In this document: positions 28,201-41,160 of the stretch, piece by piece
Position numbering within the stretch: the first letter of the stretch is position 1
Layout: each line of letters starts with the position of its first letter
Origin: Pegea sp. RAD2-039
Lineage: Eukaryota > Chordata > Thaliacea > Salpida > Salpidae
DNA: 64,000 nt
Reading direction: 5' to 3'
NCBI GenBank assembly: GCA_034620365.1
Contig: JAQGEQ010000380.1
Location: 4,092,001-4,156,000 of the forward strand
Notes under the pieces: generated by a model
The model's input: the letters and a program-made list of their open reading frames with translations, nothing else
What the model was told of the DNA's origin: nothing
Database searches by the model: none
Translations under genes and position numbers: made by a program

Positions 28201-29925
28201 ACTACTTTATTATTTAGAAGTTTCTTAGTATACACTCAAAATATTGATTGTTTGAATTAAGTGTGACAATCAGAGTAAACACAAACCTAATTCAGAACTT
28301 ATATACAAGTTTTAAGATTATAAATTCATGTAAAAATTTGACTTTGCAACAATGATATTCTTTAAAAATATTTTTTATAGCACAACAAAATTTTAAAGGT
28401 CATAAAACCAATAAAAGTCAGAACAGTTTACATAAAATTAAGTTTCAAAAATCTTGAAAATTATTTACCTAAAACTTGACAAATTATTAGTAAATAAATC
28501 TTAAGTATCTGCCTAAAACAAAAATAGGATTCAATCTATTACCGTTAAAACTGAAAACATTTATATAGGTGGCATTCGGTGAGGTATTCTGGCAATAAAT
28601 TAAGATTATTCATCAAAATAGCGATGAAAGCTATAAATGGTCTAACTGTTGGTTTTAGTAATACATCATTTCACATAAAACATATATTATTTGTATACTT
28701 GTTTACAAGCATAAAAAACTTAAACACCATGAACATTCAATTGAATAAAGAATAAAATATTTAATGAAAGACAAATTAGGTTAGTTTAGTACCTAGACAT
28801 TTTTAACTTGGACTTGGTTGTCGAAAATACTAGGGGCTCGTCTAATTTTAGCAGATTTAACTTTCAGGAAACAGCCATGTTCACATTTCTCACAAAATAT
28901 TTGAAGTAAAATCATGAATTAAGTTTAAAAAGTTTTATCTTTTAAAATAAGAATCATTTTAGTAAACTGAAAATGCTCTTTAGTAAATTATTTTTTTCTT
29001 TAAAATCTTCAATTAATAAAAATTATCATCAAAACAACAAATTATCTGTAAATTTCTTTTTCGAGTTTTTGAAAGTTGATAATTTTGTCGGTAAAAGTGA
29101 CATTTTTTAAACTACTTTCTGATAATACTGATATCTTCATTATAACAAAATCAGCCTTGGTTATTCTATTGTGTGCTAAGGTATTTTTTCAAAAATTAAA
29201 TGTAAAATTTTAACAATTTCTAGTAAACACCTGAACAAACAAAATTTCCTTATCAATTTGAGTCATATGTTAAGAAACTTATAAGTTTTTGGAACTCAAA
29301 TATTGAAAATAGATTTCAAAATAACGAATTTCTATCATGACATAATGAAACGGATGGGCTTAGAAAAATCTTTTCTAACAAGTAACAGAAATAAGTTGGT
29401 TTCTGCATAAAAGTTATCAATATTTATCAAAAGATTTGAAGACATTTAATTTAAACTTATCTTTTCATAACATTTTTTTTCAATCTGTAGAAGATATGAT
29501 TGATAAATCAAACACAGATGTCTCAAAAGCTATTTGAAGATTTAGTTTCATTGAAAAACTTGCTGAATCTCCTGGTTCTTATTCAAGATTGAATTTTAGA
29601 ACTTTATTCCCCAAATCAACTTTTCAATTTGCATTTACTTGAAAGAGCAACACAAGATTAGATTTAAAAGAGTCATCAGCATCAGCAGCAGGGACTTAAG
29701 ATGTAATTTACAGATTCAGCGATTTATGGAGTTAATGATTCAATGATGAAAATAAATTTGAAATGATTCAATTGAGTCACAATCATATTTTTTTGTTAAT
29801 TTTTCGTTTTAGAAAACTAATCATTACTATTACAATAATTGGAAGAAAACTAAGAGATTGTAGAGAGAGTTGATGATACCCGGGTGTTCATTTAAATTTG
29901 ATGATTAAAATCTATAAGAAAAGAA

Positions 29926-29931
29926 TTTATT
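29926..29931 (-). terminator. Putative polyadenylation signal, WASHC2 gene
   Basis: TTTATT on the + strand reads AATAAA on the - strand, about 235 nt past the WASHC2 stop codon. Position-based inference. Confidence 0.4.
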
Positions 29932-30165
29932 CATTGACTTGTTGATAGCAACAATTAAAAGAAAATTGCTGCAGATGAGATGAAAGTGGCTTGAAGAGAT
30001 TTAATTAAATGCAAATAATATAAACAACCAATCAAACAACAGTAGATCATATGGCAAAATGATTTAATAATTTTCTAAATTTCAAAATAGATTTTGTAGA
30101 AAAATAGTTTTAAAAAATCAGTGAATTGATTGAAGAAAAAAGATGAATGTGAAGAAAAGAATAAA

Positions 30166-33100
30166 TTATTTGAAAAGAGCATTCAAAGGATCTTCAAAAT
30201 CTACATCTTTCTTGCTCTGCTTTTGTTCTTTAGTGATTTTGATCTCTGATTTTCCTTTTTTAGAAGTAAATGAGGAAAAAATATCATCGTCTAGAAAAGA
30301 AAAAAAATTGTTGAAAAAGAATAAATTAACAGGAAATAGAAAAGATTAGATTTCGAAAGCTTTCAGCGTGAATAAAATATGAAGTTAGCTGGTAGAATGC
30401 AAATTTACCTATTTCAACATCATCATCGTCATCATCAAAAATTGAAACTTTTTTACTTTCGCGTTTTTTCGAAATTTTTTTCATATCTTTTTTCGGTTTG
30501 AATGAAGAAGCAAATATATCTTCGTCATCTTCATCATCATCATCAAATAAAGATGGTTTGCTTTTACTAGTTGAAAATCCCATATCTTTAAAAAGATCAT
30601 CTTCATCTTCAATCTTAAAGAAAATAGTTTTTTAAGTTTAATGTTACAATTGAAGAAATCTTGATTAGAATCTAAGAAACTTTATCAGAAGTGATCAATT
30701 TTCTGAATATGAAAAAAACTTTTCAAATCTAGTTTGAAAGATGATGAAATTATTGAAAATGGAAGAAGAATAAAAACCAAGCCTCTATTTGCTCTTATGT
30801 GATACATAAAGGAAGTTTTAATCCAACAATTCGGCTCTACTTAAAGACTTATAATTTAAAAGTCAGTTTCAACCACAATTTCTTAAAACCAAAATTATCC
30901 CCAAAAAAGTTTGAAAAAGTCGAAAATAAAGTTTTAAATTTTAAATATTTGTTCCCATAATACATATATGATGATATAAAGTTTTGAAAATTGGTTACAG
31001 TTCTTAGATTAAATAAAGATAATTAACAAACCATTGAAAGCTTGTTCTTCAGTTTTGATGAGGTTCTTTCTTTCGTGGTCGAAGAAGTAAAAATGTCATC
31101 CTTTTAAAGAATTTAAATCGTCGCAAATTTGTTATCAGCAATTTCAAATACAACAAATATGTGTTTAGAAGAAAAATTTGTTTACATTTCTAAAAATTTG
31201 TCATAAAACTGAGTAATTTTCATCAGGTATTTACAAAATAAAAAGTTGAAAGAATTTGAATAGCAGGAGCTTTATAGAAGTGTTTAATGAAAATTGAAAC
31301 GTTAAAAGTTATCATCAAATAACTCATAAAAATGAAATTAAATACTTTAATTTTTTCTCCACTATTTTCTAGACATCACTTAAGTGTCGGAAATTCGATG
31401 AGTTTACATGAAGCGTGATAAGCAGATCAGAAGACATTCATTAATTTAAAGATTATTTCAGAAAGTACAATAGACAAAAAGATACTTTGAAATTATCAAG
31501 AAGAAAATAAAATCTTTGAAATCCTTTTTATCATAATAAAATTGAAGTAAAAATTAGAAAATCAGCTAGAGTTGAAAATCTCTATCAGTGAGAGGATCTA
31601 ATCATGGCATGAGGTATTTTTTTTGATCTTTTAATTACTCTGCTAAGATAACGACAAAATATTTATTTAAGAATTTTTCAAAACTCACAAACGCTTTCTT
31701 ATCACAATACTTATTAACTGATGATTACAATAAAGATAGAAAAGTAATTTGTGGAGATAAACTTTTGGTTTAGTTGAAAAGTTTTCAAATGTTGCAATAA
31801 AGAGGTATGTTTTTCATCATCAATTTCAAGTAAACCACATCACTTTCAGACTGAGTAAAAATTGTTTCAAATCGAATTGACATTTTTAGTTGCTTGAATC
31901 ACATTTTGTAAATTTGTTTCTCGTTAAAATTGAATTAAATTTCAATAAAACTTTTAATTTATTCAAAGTTTCAATAAAACTTATAGATATTAATAGAAAA
32001 TAAAAGTTTTATGTTATATTACTACCAGTTACTTCGATTGAAAGAAGACGATCAATTATACAAAGATTAAAAAAACTATGAAACTAAATTGTTTATCTGA
32101 ATAACAAATGTCTTTTAAGCTTTGAACTTCAATTATTTATCTAAAACTTTGTATTACAAAATATAAGTTAATGTTAAAAGACTGTAATAAAAAGAAAATA
32201 ATTGCAAAGTTAATTTCAGGACGTCTAAATGAGAAGATATCTGATTAATCAGATGATTTAATTCTGTAATGAAATGGAATTTAACAAATATTTTGAAGAA
32301 GATTAATTTGTCAAATTAAAGTTTTAAATAATTAAAAGGAGAAAATCTAACAGTTTAGCTTCTTTATTTAATCTATTTGTAAAAATTGTTGAAAATTTAA
32401 ATTTAAAAGATTATTATAAATTCCTATCTACAAATAAGAATTAATTGGTTTGAAAAATGCAAATTGAGATATTTAGTTGGCGTAAAGTTCAACTTTAGAA
32501 GACTTTGTAAGTTCATTTTTTTAGAAATTAAATCTGCAAAAAACTGATTTTAGTTGAACAAAGCGACAACATTTTGTTTGTTATTCACAGCACAATGCAC
32601 TTGAAAGATTAAAAGGTGTTATAAGCCACAAAAAGATTCACTCAAAAACAGAAAAGGTTTTTTGCAGACATTCACTTCCTCTTTGGAAGCTCATGGAAAG
32701 AAGTTTTAATTTAAATTTTAACTTTCATGATAAGGGTGTTGATGGTCTATTTCAAAAGCTTTAATTACCCAACAGATTATCACTGTCATTAGCTCCTTAG
32801 TTGTGCTAAAACAACAAAGTGTTTCCAACTGAAAAGTAATTAATTTAAACCAAAAAAATTAAAAAAAAAAAGTAAATCCTCAGTGGTCTAGACTTTGAAA
32901 TCTATAAGTGTCTGGAAGTATAAAACATACTAAAAAATAAGTTTACAAAAACTTTCAAGCAAAAAATCAAAGAAGATAGATGAGAAGAACCTACAAAAAG
33001 TTAAACTAAGACAAATTCGAGAAGCAACTACCCGAGAATAATCTTTTGTACTTTTTGTAATCCTAAAATTTGTGTAAAAATTTGTTGAAACAAATTGACA

Positions 33101-36100
33101 TATTTTGAAAATATTAACTAGGATGAAAATAAACAGAAAAGTTGGAAAAAAAATTTGTGTAATTGAAATTAAAACTTAAAATATATAGATATGAAAAGTT
33201 GGATTAAAATATTCGAAGACAAAAAAATCATAAAAATTGTAGAAGACAGCAAAGCAGCAACAGACTTCAATATTTTTGTTTAATAGTTTCAAAGGTTTTT
33301 TTGTAAAGATCACAGAAAAGTTTTAATCAAATACAAACTTTCAAATGAGCTTTTTAAATTTATTCCCACATTCGAATTGAGAAAGAACAATTGTTTGTTT
33401 ATATACAAAGCGTTTTAATAATCCGTGACTAAAGTATCAGTTAAATGAAGTGTTTAGTTGACTTCTAAAAACTCAAAATTGATCTTTCAATGAATCAACT
33501 TTCTTTTTTTACATTTCTAAACTTCAAGTTGATAGAAAAAGTAAAATTGATTTGCAACTCACATCTTTGTTTTGATCATCAAATAAACTATTAGATAAAG
33601 ATTGATTCGTCTTTTGAGATAAGAATAAATCATCTTTATCTTCTTCAAATAAACTTTTAGAGGTTTGAGAGGCAACTACAAAAAATGAATTAATTGTTGA
33701 AAGAATAAAAATGAAAAAAATCACTTTTAGGAGGATGCGAAGATGACTTTACTGTTGAAGCTGGAACAGAAGGTGATGATCCTGCATCCACTTCAGGAAG
33801 AACCATCAACGAGTCTGTAAGAAGAGAGTATTATCTGCATCAGTAAAAACATCTATTTGTTTACTGATGATAAACCAGAGAGAATATTGTTTACTTATTT
33901 GCAAATCTCTGAGAACTAGAGGTTCTCTAAAATATCAAAATAATCAAACCTAACACTAACATGGTATGAATTGGTGATAACTAAACGAAATTTTCATGAA
34001 AAAAAATTTGTTTAAGGTGAGGCTGAAAAATGTTGTCAAAAAAATAGAAGTAAAAAAGCAAAAAGTTGAAGAAAATACTTCTGGAATGAATTATTTAAAA
34101 GATTTTTTGATTGATCATTCTTGGAGTATAATGAGTATTAGTTGAAAGAAGAAATCTGAAGAGAGGTCAAAAAACATAAGCTGGTGATGAAAGAGGGAAG
34201 GGTGAATAACAATTTTGTGATAGAAGGATTGTTATTTGGCAAATACATACAAGTTAAGTGAGTGAAGTTCGAATCGTAGAAGGAATTATGTTAACAGCTG
34301 TTTATACAAGGTTAAAGATAAATGAAGTTTGATAAAACTAACAAAACAGCAAATAGCTTGGCTGAGAAATTGTTTGATAATCAAATACTTGTATGATTTT
34401 AAGGGAAATAAGATAATATTTGAGTTTGTTTGGTTTATAAGATGGTGGTGATGACGGAGAAAGATAAAAATAAAATTTATTTATTGATTTATTATTTGTC
34501 ATTTAATCCGGTGTTCTGCTTGAAGTCCAACCAAAAATAGAAGATGAAAAAGAAGTCGTTAGCAGACGCAAGAGATTGTAAGGTGAGGAAAGACTAGGGA
34601 GCTACATTAACATCAAAATAACTTCAAGACATTTTTCCAACTCTCATTTCAATTTAAGGTTCATTTAATTGAATTATTTCCCGAAATTAAAACGAAAAAA
34701 CAAAAGTTGAAATTTGATATTTGAAATATTGAGCAGTTTAATTACAATTCAGTTGAAATATATTAAACAGAACATATGAGAAAATGAGAACGTTTTACTC
34801 AACACCCATCACTTCAAGCTGTTTTTTTTACTATCGTATTCAGCTAACTTAAAAAATATTAAAGTCTGTAGAGGTGCGGAAACCAAAACCATTTCTTGTT
34901 CTAATATTATCAAATCATCTACAACCACCACCAACTTGTAATGATATTTGTGGTTGAGTAAAAACAAAAGTAAAAACAAAAGCAACAGCAGACTACTTCG
35001 ATATCGACAAATTGTTGATTGCTCAATTGATGTTATGATGTTTAGGAATTGATTACTTACAACATATTTCTACAAATAGCTTTTAGGAGGGAGTCTATTT
35101 GGAGATTAGTTTTAATCTTTTTAGAGTACGAAAGAGAAGAAGATGATAAAAAAAGAATGAAAAGAAGAAAAATTTGACATTTAAATGTGTTAAAAAGATT
35201 GATTTCGAAAATGAAGTATGAATCGTTGAAAATTGATGAAGATAAGGTTGAAAAATCATAAACAATCATATAAAGAAAATAGAATCTCTTAATTCAGGAT
35301 TCTACATGAATCAATGAAGTTTATAGAGGAGCAAGTAGTCCTGAAGCTGATTAGTTTCAAAAAACAACGAAATTCCACAATGAGTGGAACGTCCGGGAGA
35401 CAGGTGGGGCTGTCTACTGCTGCTGCTGTTGTTGTAGGATTAAATGAGGATTTTTAATTGTATAAAAAGTATTAAAGTTGGTTTCCATCAAAAATGAAAA
35501 TACTTCAATTAAAAAAGCTCCATCTATTTGAGATTAATCAAATATTTTCAAAAAAGAAGATTTTGTAAGAAAGCTTCAGACTTAAACCAAAACGAAAAAC
35601 GACCATTTTAGGGGCACATTCATCAATACCTTTTTCAGCGGCTTTGGCTCGATTTCTTCGTCCCTGGCGTGTAGGAGGTCGCCGACCTGTCTGTCCTCGT
35701 GATCTCTGCTTTGTGAAGCATTCTAATGTTGTATTAGGGTCACTGGAGCGAGAGATAGTGGGTCGTTCTCCTGGTAGAAGACTTTTAGGATTAAGAAACA
35801 AATTCTTCTGCAAATGATAGAAAAAGGGTTTCCAAACTGAATTTTCTAATTACAAATTTACTCGTAGTTTGCTGACGTCGACTTTTCTTCCAGTATCTTC
35901 CACTTCATCAACTGATCTAAAAAGATCAGATAATGACGTCAATGAGCTCGATGATGTCACAGGGTAGCGAACACACATGAGTGACAAATCAACTTACTTT
36001 AGTGGCTTACTAGCGCCAACTGGCGGTGCAAATACGGCAACAGCGCCCGCTGGTGGCTTCTTTTTTATCAAAGGAGATGGAGATGAGATCTTATTGACAG

Positions 36101-39100
36101 TTTCTAAGTTTAAAGATAGAAAGATGAAATATGACGTCATCAAAAGCACGCAATTAAACTAAAAACTAACCTGTAATTTCGGTTGTGTCTTCAGATGAAG
36201 ATACAAGAGATGATGATGATTTGCTGACTTCTTTACTAATCTTAGGTGTTGGTTGGATGTTGAAGAGATCATCTTCTTCATCATCTTCCTCGTCACTGGC
36301 ATCAAACAGACCTTTTGTGGTGGCTTTTGTCAACGGCTTGTCTTCAGTCTTCTCTGACACTAACAAATCATCTTCATCTTCTTGATCATCCACATCCGGC
36401 TTTGTGAAGATCAAAAATTATTGATAAAAATCAATTTTAAAAAGAAAGAAAAAGTTCTTTGAATTATCAGAAGCAAATTAGAAAATCGACTGATGATATC
36501 AACACACGAATATGAGCTAATTTACAAGACACACAAGATTCTGTGTGAAGATCAACAAATGATCTGATGATTGAAATCAAGCAACTGAATTAAAGTTGGA
36601 AGTTTCACGGTTGGTTGAACATCAATGGTTTTCACCAATTATTTCCTGTTACGAGAAAAAAGTCGATTTTTTACCTTTTGCTCTTTGACTTTGGGTCGGG
36701 AATTGAGAAAGGCGAAGAGATCATCATCTGATGAAGATTCGGACACAGCAAACAGATCACTTTTTAAACTTTTAGTTTTCTTTTCAGATGATTTTTTGAT
36801 TTTTGAATCAAAAAGATCTTCATCGTCATCTAGGAAGAGCTGGGAGCCACTGACTCGCGTCTTCTTCTCAATTGAAGTCTTCGGAAGTTTTTTAGATGAT
36901 TTTAGGGGAAGTTTAGATGAAGATGAGAAAAGATCGTCTTCACTAGATCCCGTGCTGAACAAGTTTTGTGAGTTTTTGGAAGATTTGATGAAATTTGATT
37001 TTTTGGGTTTGGCAACACTTTTAAAAATTCCTTTATCTGATTCTTCATCACTAGAATTAAAGATCAGATCTTTAGCTGTTGTCTTTACTTCAATCTTTAG
37101 AGGTTGCGTTGAAGCAAAAGTCCCTTTTTTAACAGCTTGGGGTTTACTTGTTGCTGTAACCTTAAATTAAATTTCAAATTATTGCAACAAAAGCCAATCA
37201 CAACACTTCATCAAACAATTAATTGCTTCAATAAGAAATCTTTCAAAATCCTTAAATCTTTTCCTACCTCTGAAGAGCTGCTCTCAGATGATGAAGATCT
37301 TTTCGCTTTTTTCTTCAGAGCTGCTTTCAACAAATCACTTCCTCCTGCTCCAAACATTGAAACGCCACCTACTGGTCGCTTTTTATCTTCACTGATCCCG
37401 GATGTAACTGATGCAGATGAATATTTAATCATTAAACAAAGATTTAATCAAAAAGAAACCTTTTTTAGGAATTTCTTCACCAAAAAAATCATCTTTTTCG
37501 TCATCTTCATCAAATAGAGAAGATTTTGTTTTCGATGATGGCGTTGTCATGGTAACTGTCGAAATTGAAATTTTAATCGAATTAATTGAAGAAAACAACA
37601 AAAAGTGAAAAAATTTCTTCAATTTTTGTAAATTTTACCCGAAGCTGTCTTGCTCTGACTGGATCCAAATAACTGATCCTCATCCTCATCTTCATCTAAA
37701 TCACTTCCAGCAAATAGCGATGACTTGCTCTCTTCAACTTTAGCTCCTGGGATACTCTCTATTTGTTAAAAGTTTCAAAATTTATTTCTACTGATCGAAA
37801 TCTTGATCAAGACCTCCAAGTGGTTTGCCAGCGGATGCAAAGAGGTCCTCATCAGACTCTTCTGACTCATCAAACAAATTGTCTTTTGAAGTCTTTACTA
37901 CTTGATGCTTTGGATCTTCTTTTGTAAACAGATCTTCATCAGATGAGCTGGAATCATCTCCCTACAAATTACAGATTGCAATTTGAAATATTTCTTGATT
38001 TTGAAAACTTATTAAAGGAAGGAGTCACGTGACTAACATTGAAGAAGTTCTTCTTGATGACTCCTCCAAACAAGTTGACTCCTCCAGCAGGAGGTTTCTT
38101 TGTAGTTTTTTCGAGTTTAGGAACAGGAGCTTCAACCTCTTTTGGAGCAGATTCTTCAACTTCTTTAAAATCTTCTTTATCTGATTCAATCTCATCGACT
38201 CCTTCAAAAAGATCTGAAGAAGAAGAAGAGGTCAAAGATTAATGAGAAGATAGTTCATCTTCTAGATGAAAATACAAAAGAGTAATAAAACACTGACCTC
38301 CAGTGGTAGCTTCAACATCAAAGAGACCTCTTCCACTTCCAAACATACCACTAGTAGGAGCAAAGAGGTCATCTTCTTCTTTCTCAGCAAACATATCTGA
38401 AAAGATGATTGTGTCATCTCATCATCATCACATCTTCTAATTACCGAAATCTGATTCCTTCTTCTCTTTTTTCGTCGAACTTTTCTTCAAATCTTTTTTC
38501 TGTGACAAAATCTGAAAAGATTGAAATTTGATGGAATTTGATGAAAGAAACTTCGTGAAAGTTTACATCTGTTGAAGAAGGTTTAAAAAGATCTTCATCA
38601 TCTAAATCTTCTTCATCAGATGAAAGACTCTGATCACTTGATGATGAGCTTTTCAAGGATTTTTGCTTGGCATCTACAGCTGCTGAATCATCTTTCAAAA
38701 TAACAAAGTAATTTGGAATTGATTCAAATTAAACCAGAAATGCTTCCAGTTGAAGAGTAGAACCTGAGACATCTTCATCACTTGTATATAGAGATGATGT
38801 AGCATCAGACACAGTTACAGCTTTCTCAATTTCATCTTCCGATTCACTCACAGAATCAGTTTCACTTTCATCTAGAATAAAGAAAATAATTGAAAATAGA
38901 AAAGTTAAAATCAGATGAGGACCTTCAGTGTCTTCTAAATCTCCAATCCCAACATCTTCAGTTTCCATGAAAGGCCGACTTCCGATCAAATGAGGCAGAG
39001 GTCGGTTGATATAAGGGTCCTAGTCAGTTTTGGCATCAATTACTTATTATTGAAGATGAGAAGACCTACTTTTGCTTCAAGAATAAACTCTGCTGGTTCA

Positions 39101-41160
39101 CTATCATCATCGTCATCAGATTCAATGTCGGAGTCATCTGCTCCAACTTCCAAGACATCATAGCAGTTTTCAACAACTCCCAGACCAACTTTAATAGCTT
39201 CTTTCATCTAAATAAGATCATCTGATGATGATTGAAGTTTCATATCCTCATCACTTACATTAGATTGTAATTTCGACTGAATCTCCTCAGCTGATAGATT
39301 TTCTTCATCTTTTTTTTCTTCTTCTTGATTTGGAGGTGAATCTTCATCATATACTCGCTAGAATAATCACATTATCTCAATTCTAAATCTAAAGACTTAA
39401 ATGAGTACATTTGCTTTTGATGAATTTTAGAATTTTAAATCGAGTCAGTATTTAAGACAAACTACAGAATGATTGCAGAAAAAAATGTTCAAAAAATAAG
39501 AAATTTGTGTGGAACATGATATAGAAACTTTACAAAGTCTTATGAAGTATTGTTCTAAAATAAAAGAAATAAGAAACCAAAACTGAAAAGATTTTATTGT
39601 AATTTGTAAGGTTTGAAAATAAGGTGAAGCAATTTTGTACATTTTACAAGACTAACAAAGCAACATTCCCACAAAACTTGATTCACTAAATTCCAAATTA
39701 TTCTTTTAATTTCTCAATCATTTAAATCTAGAAGTTTTACAGAAAATACAAACTATAAATTATTTATCGACTAAAGTCATATTTTCGATAAATTTTAATG
39801 TTTTGAGCACAACAGCTTGTTATCACAATATACAAGTTTGAAAAGTTTTGAAATGTCACAAAATAGAAGATTAAATTTGTAAAAAAATCATTAGACAGAA
39901 ATAATTGTACAAAATAGTCTTATATTGATGACATATAGCTTGGAGAAAGTGACATTATTATCGATATAGATGTTTAGGTGGAAACAACTAGGCTCTCTTG
40001 CAACATTTAGAGTTTTAAAGACTAAAATATCAACTTTATCTGTGCAAGGTAGATTTATTCAAGTTCCTATCGCCTTTAACAATTAATTTACTCTTAAAAT
40101 ATTTTTTATCAACAAAATTGAAGATGTAAGCTAAAAATACTATCTTTTTATCAGCTTACTGATAAGCTTCTCATTAAAGTTGACTAATCTGAGTTAAATT
40201 GAAAAAATTATTTCACAAAAGTTTGCAACAAATTATTTCTCAGTTTAAAAATGTCTACCATAAAATTAGTAATTTGAATCATAAATGTTTTATAATATTT
40301 TTAATTAGTTTTATATAAATCATTTTAAATTCAAAGTAACTGAATAAAAAAAGACAAAAATATTAAAGTTAGCTCACATTCTCAATAAATTGAGTATCAC
40401 TCAACGACATAAAGCTGTTAGTAGCTGTTTGTAGTTTTGCATCTGCAGATTTTGTATCATGAACCAGCTTAGAGACATTGCGAGAAATCTCATGAGCTTG
40501 TGAAGTCAATTTGGATGCAAAATTTTCCATGTAAGCCAATAGCTGATGAAGCAATAATCAAAAATTTAATTCAAAGAATTCACTATTTTTCTTATGATAA
40601 AGGCTTAATGAATTGTTTTGTAAAAATATAAGTTGATATATTATTAATTTCAAAATTAAAAACTTTATTAGCTAATTAGGAAAAAATTATTAAAATTTTA
40701 ACTAAAAAAATATCAATTTTTTTCAAAATTACTGAAGTTAATTACTAGATCCTAATTAAGATTAGTCTTCATAAAAGTTTTAAAAACTAATAGCTTAAAA
40801 CTTGAGAAATTAGTTAAAATTAATGGTTTTAACAAGTAATAGTATATGACCGAAAAATGTATTAATATACAATTTATCAAAAAGTTTGATGTAAAAAACT
40901 AACTCCAATATCTGCTGCTAAAGACCAATTTTCAGCATTTTTTCTTATTTCTTCTAAAGACCAAATATGATCTTGATGGGATGCATCATTCTGAAAAATA
41001 ATAAATTGTAAAAAACAACTTTTCACTAAAAAAACAACAATATTGATAATTTATATTAATAAAATTGACTTTTAAACAATTAACAGCTTTATGACATTTA
41101 AAGCTAATATACCTTTACTTTATCAGAATTTAAGTTTTCTTTATTTGATTCATCAGACAT
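30166..41160 (-). CDS. WASHC2: WASH complex subunit 2 (WASHC2/FAM21), 25 exons, 1122 aa
   Basis: WASHC2 is the scaffold of the WASH complex, which drives Arp2/3 actin assembly on endosomes. Its tail binds retromer VPS35 through repeated LFa motifs (L-F, acidic run, L/I-F). Exons: 41113-41160, 40904-40990, 40378-40542, 39259-39357, 39070-39207, 38923-39019, 38764-38871, 38567-38691, 38445-38511, 38298-38396, 38038-38213, 37814-37961, 37639-37758, 37460-37555, 37268-37407, 36675-37160, 36171-36399, 35998-36103, 35862-35916, 35630-35807, 33725-33814, 33563-33675, 31032-31100, 30409-30613, 30166-30290. Phases agree throughout. The head (residues 17-220) carries the family signatures [24 protein letters not shown] and [13 protein letters not shown]. 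The tail is Asp/Glu/Ser-rich with about 15 LFa-type motifs. Residues 891-914 match the capping-protein-interaction motif, and the C-terminus FEDPLNALF matches the family end. It is shorter than human FAM21 (about 1340 aa). Head and end are secure; exons 20-23 are less so. Confidence 0.93.

Larger units (their letters stand above)
3808..29925. other. Gene-poor AT-rich desert of about 26 kb
   Basis: Both strands were read for protein-like frames, splice-bounded exons and RNA genes. Open frames here are at most about 60-80 codons, of low complexity (rich in F, I, K, L, N, S), and match nothing I recognise. Their number and length are what a sequence with roughly 8 percent stop codons would give by chance. 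Supported content is limited to the small inverted repeats at 4207-4257, 14475-14496 and 19157-19230, tRNA-like boxes at 16805-17200, short AT microsatellites such as 9738-9770, and a duplicated 16-nt phrase near 12393 and 12437. Long-range regulatory function, ncRNA or decayed transposons cannot be excluded by eye. Confidence 0.6.

Noticed and set aside
35538-35629. Continuation of WASHC2 exon 20 past 35630 without splicing
   Set aside because: The frame would end in a non-conserved tail, whereas a donor at 35629-35628 in phase 1 leads to exons that restore the LFa repeats and the family C-terminus.
36625-37170. A 181-codon + strand open frame
   Set aside because: It is the antisense shadow of WASHC2 exon 16. 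The acidic Asp/Glu/Ser codons of that exon read as a Ser/Phe/Arg-rich frame on the other strand, and the WASHC2 reading has homology and consistent splice phases.
35977-38242. Other + strand frames rich in serine runs
   Set aside because: They are shadows of GAT/GAA/TCA-rich WASHC2 tail exons, with no similarity of their own.
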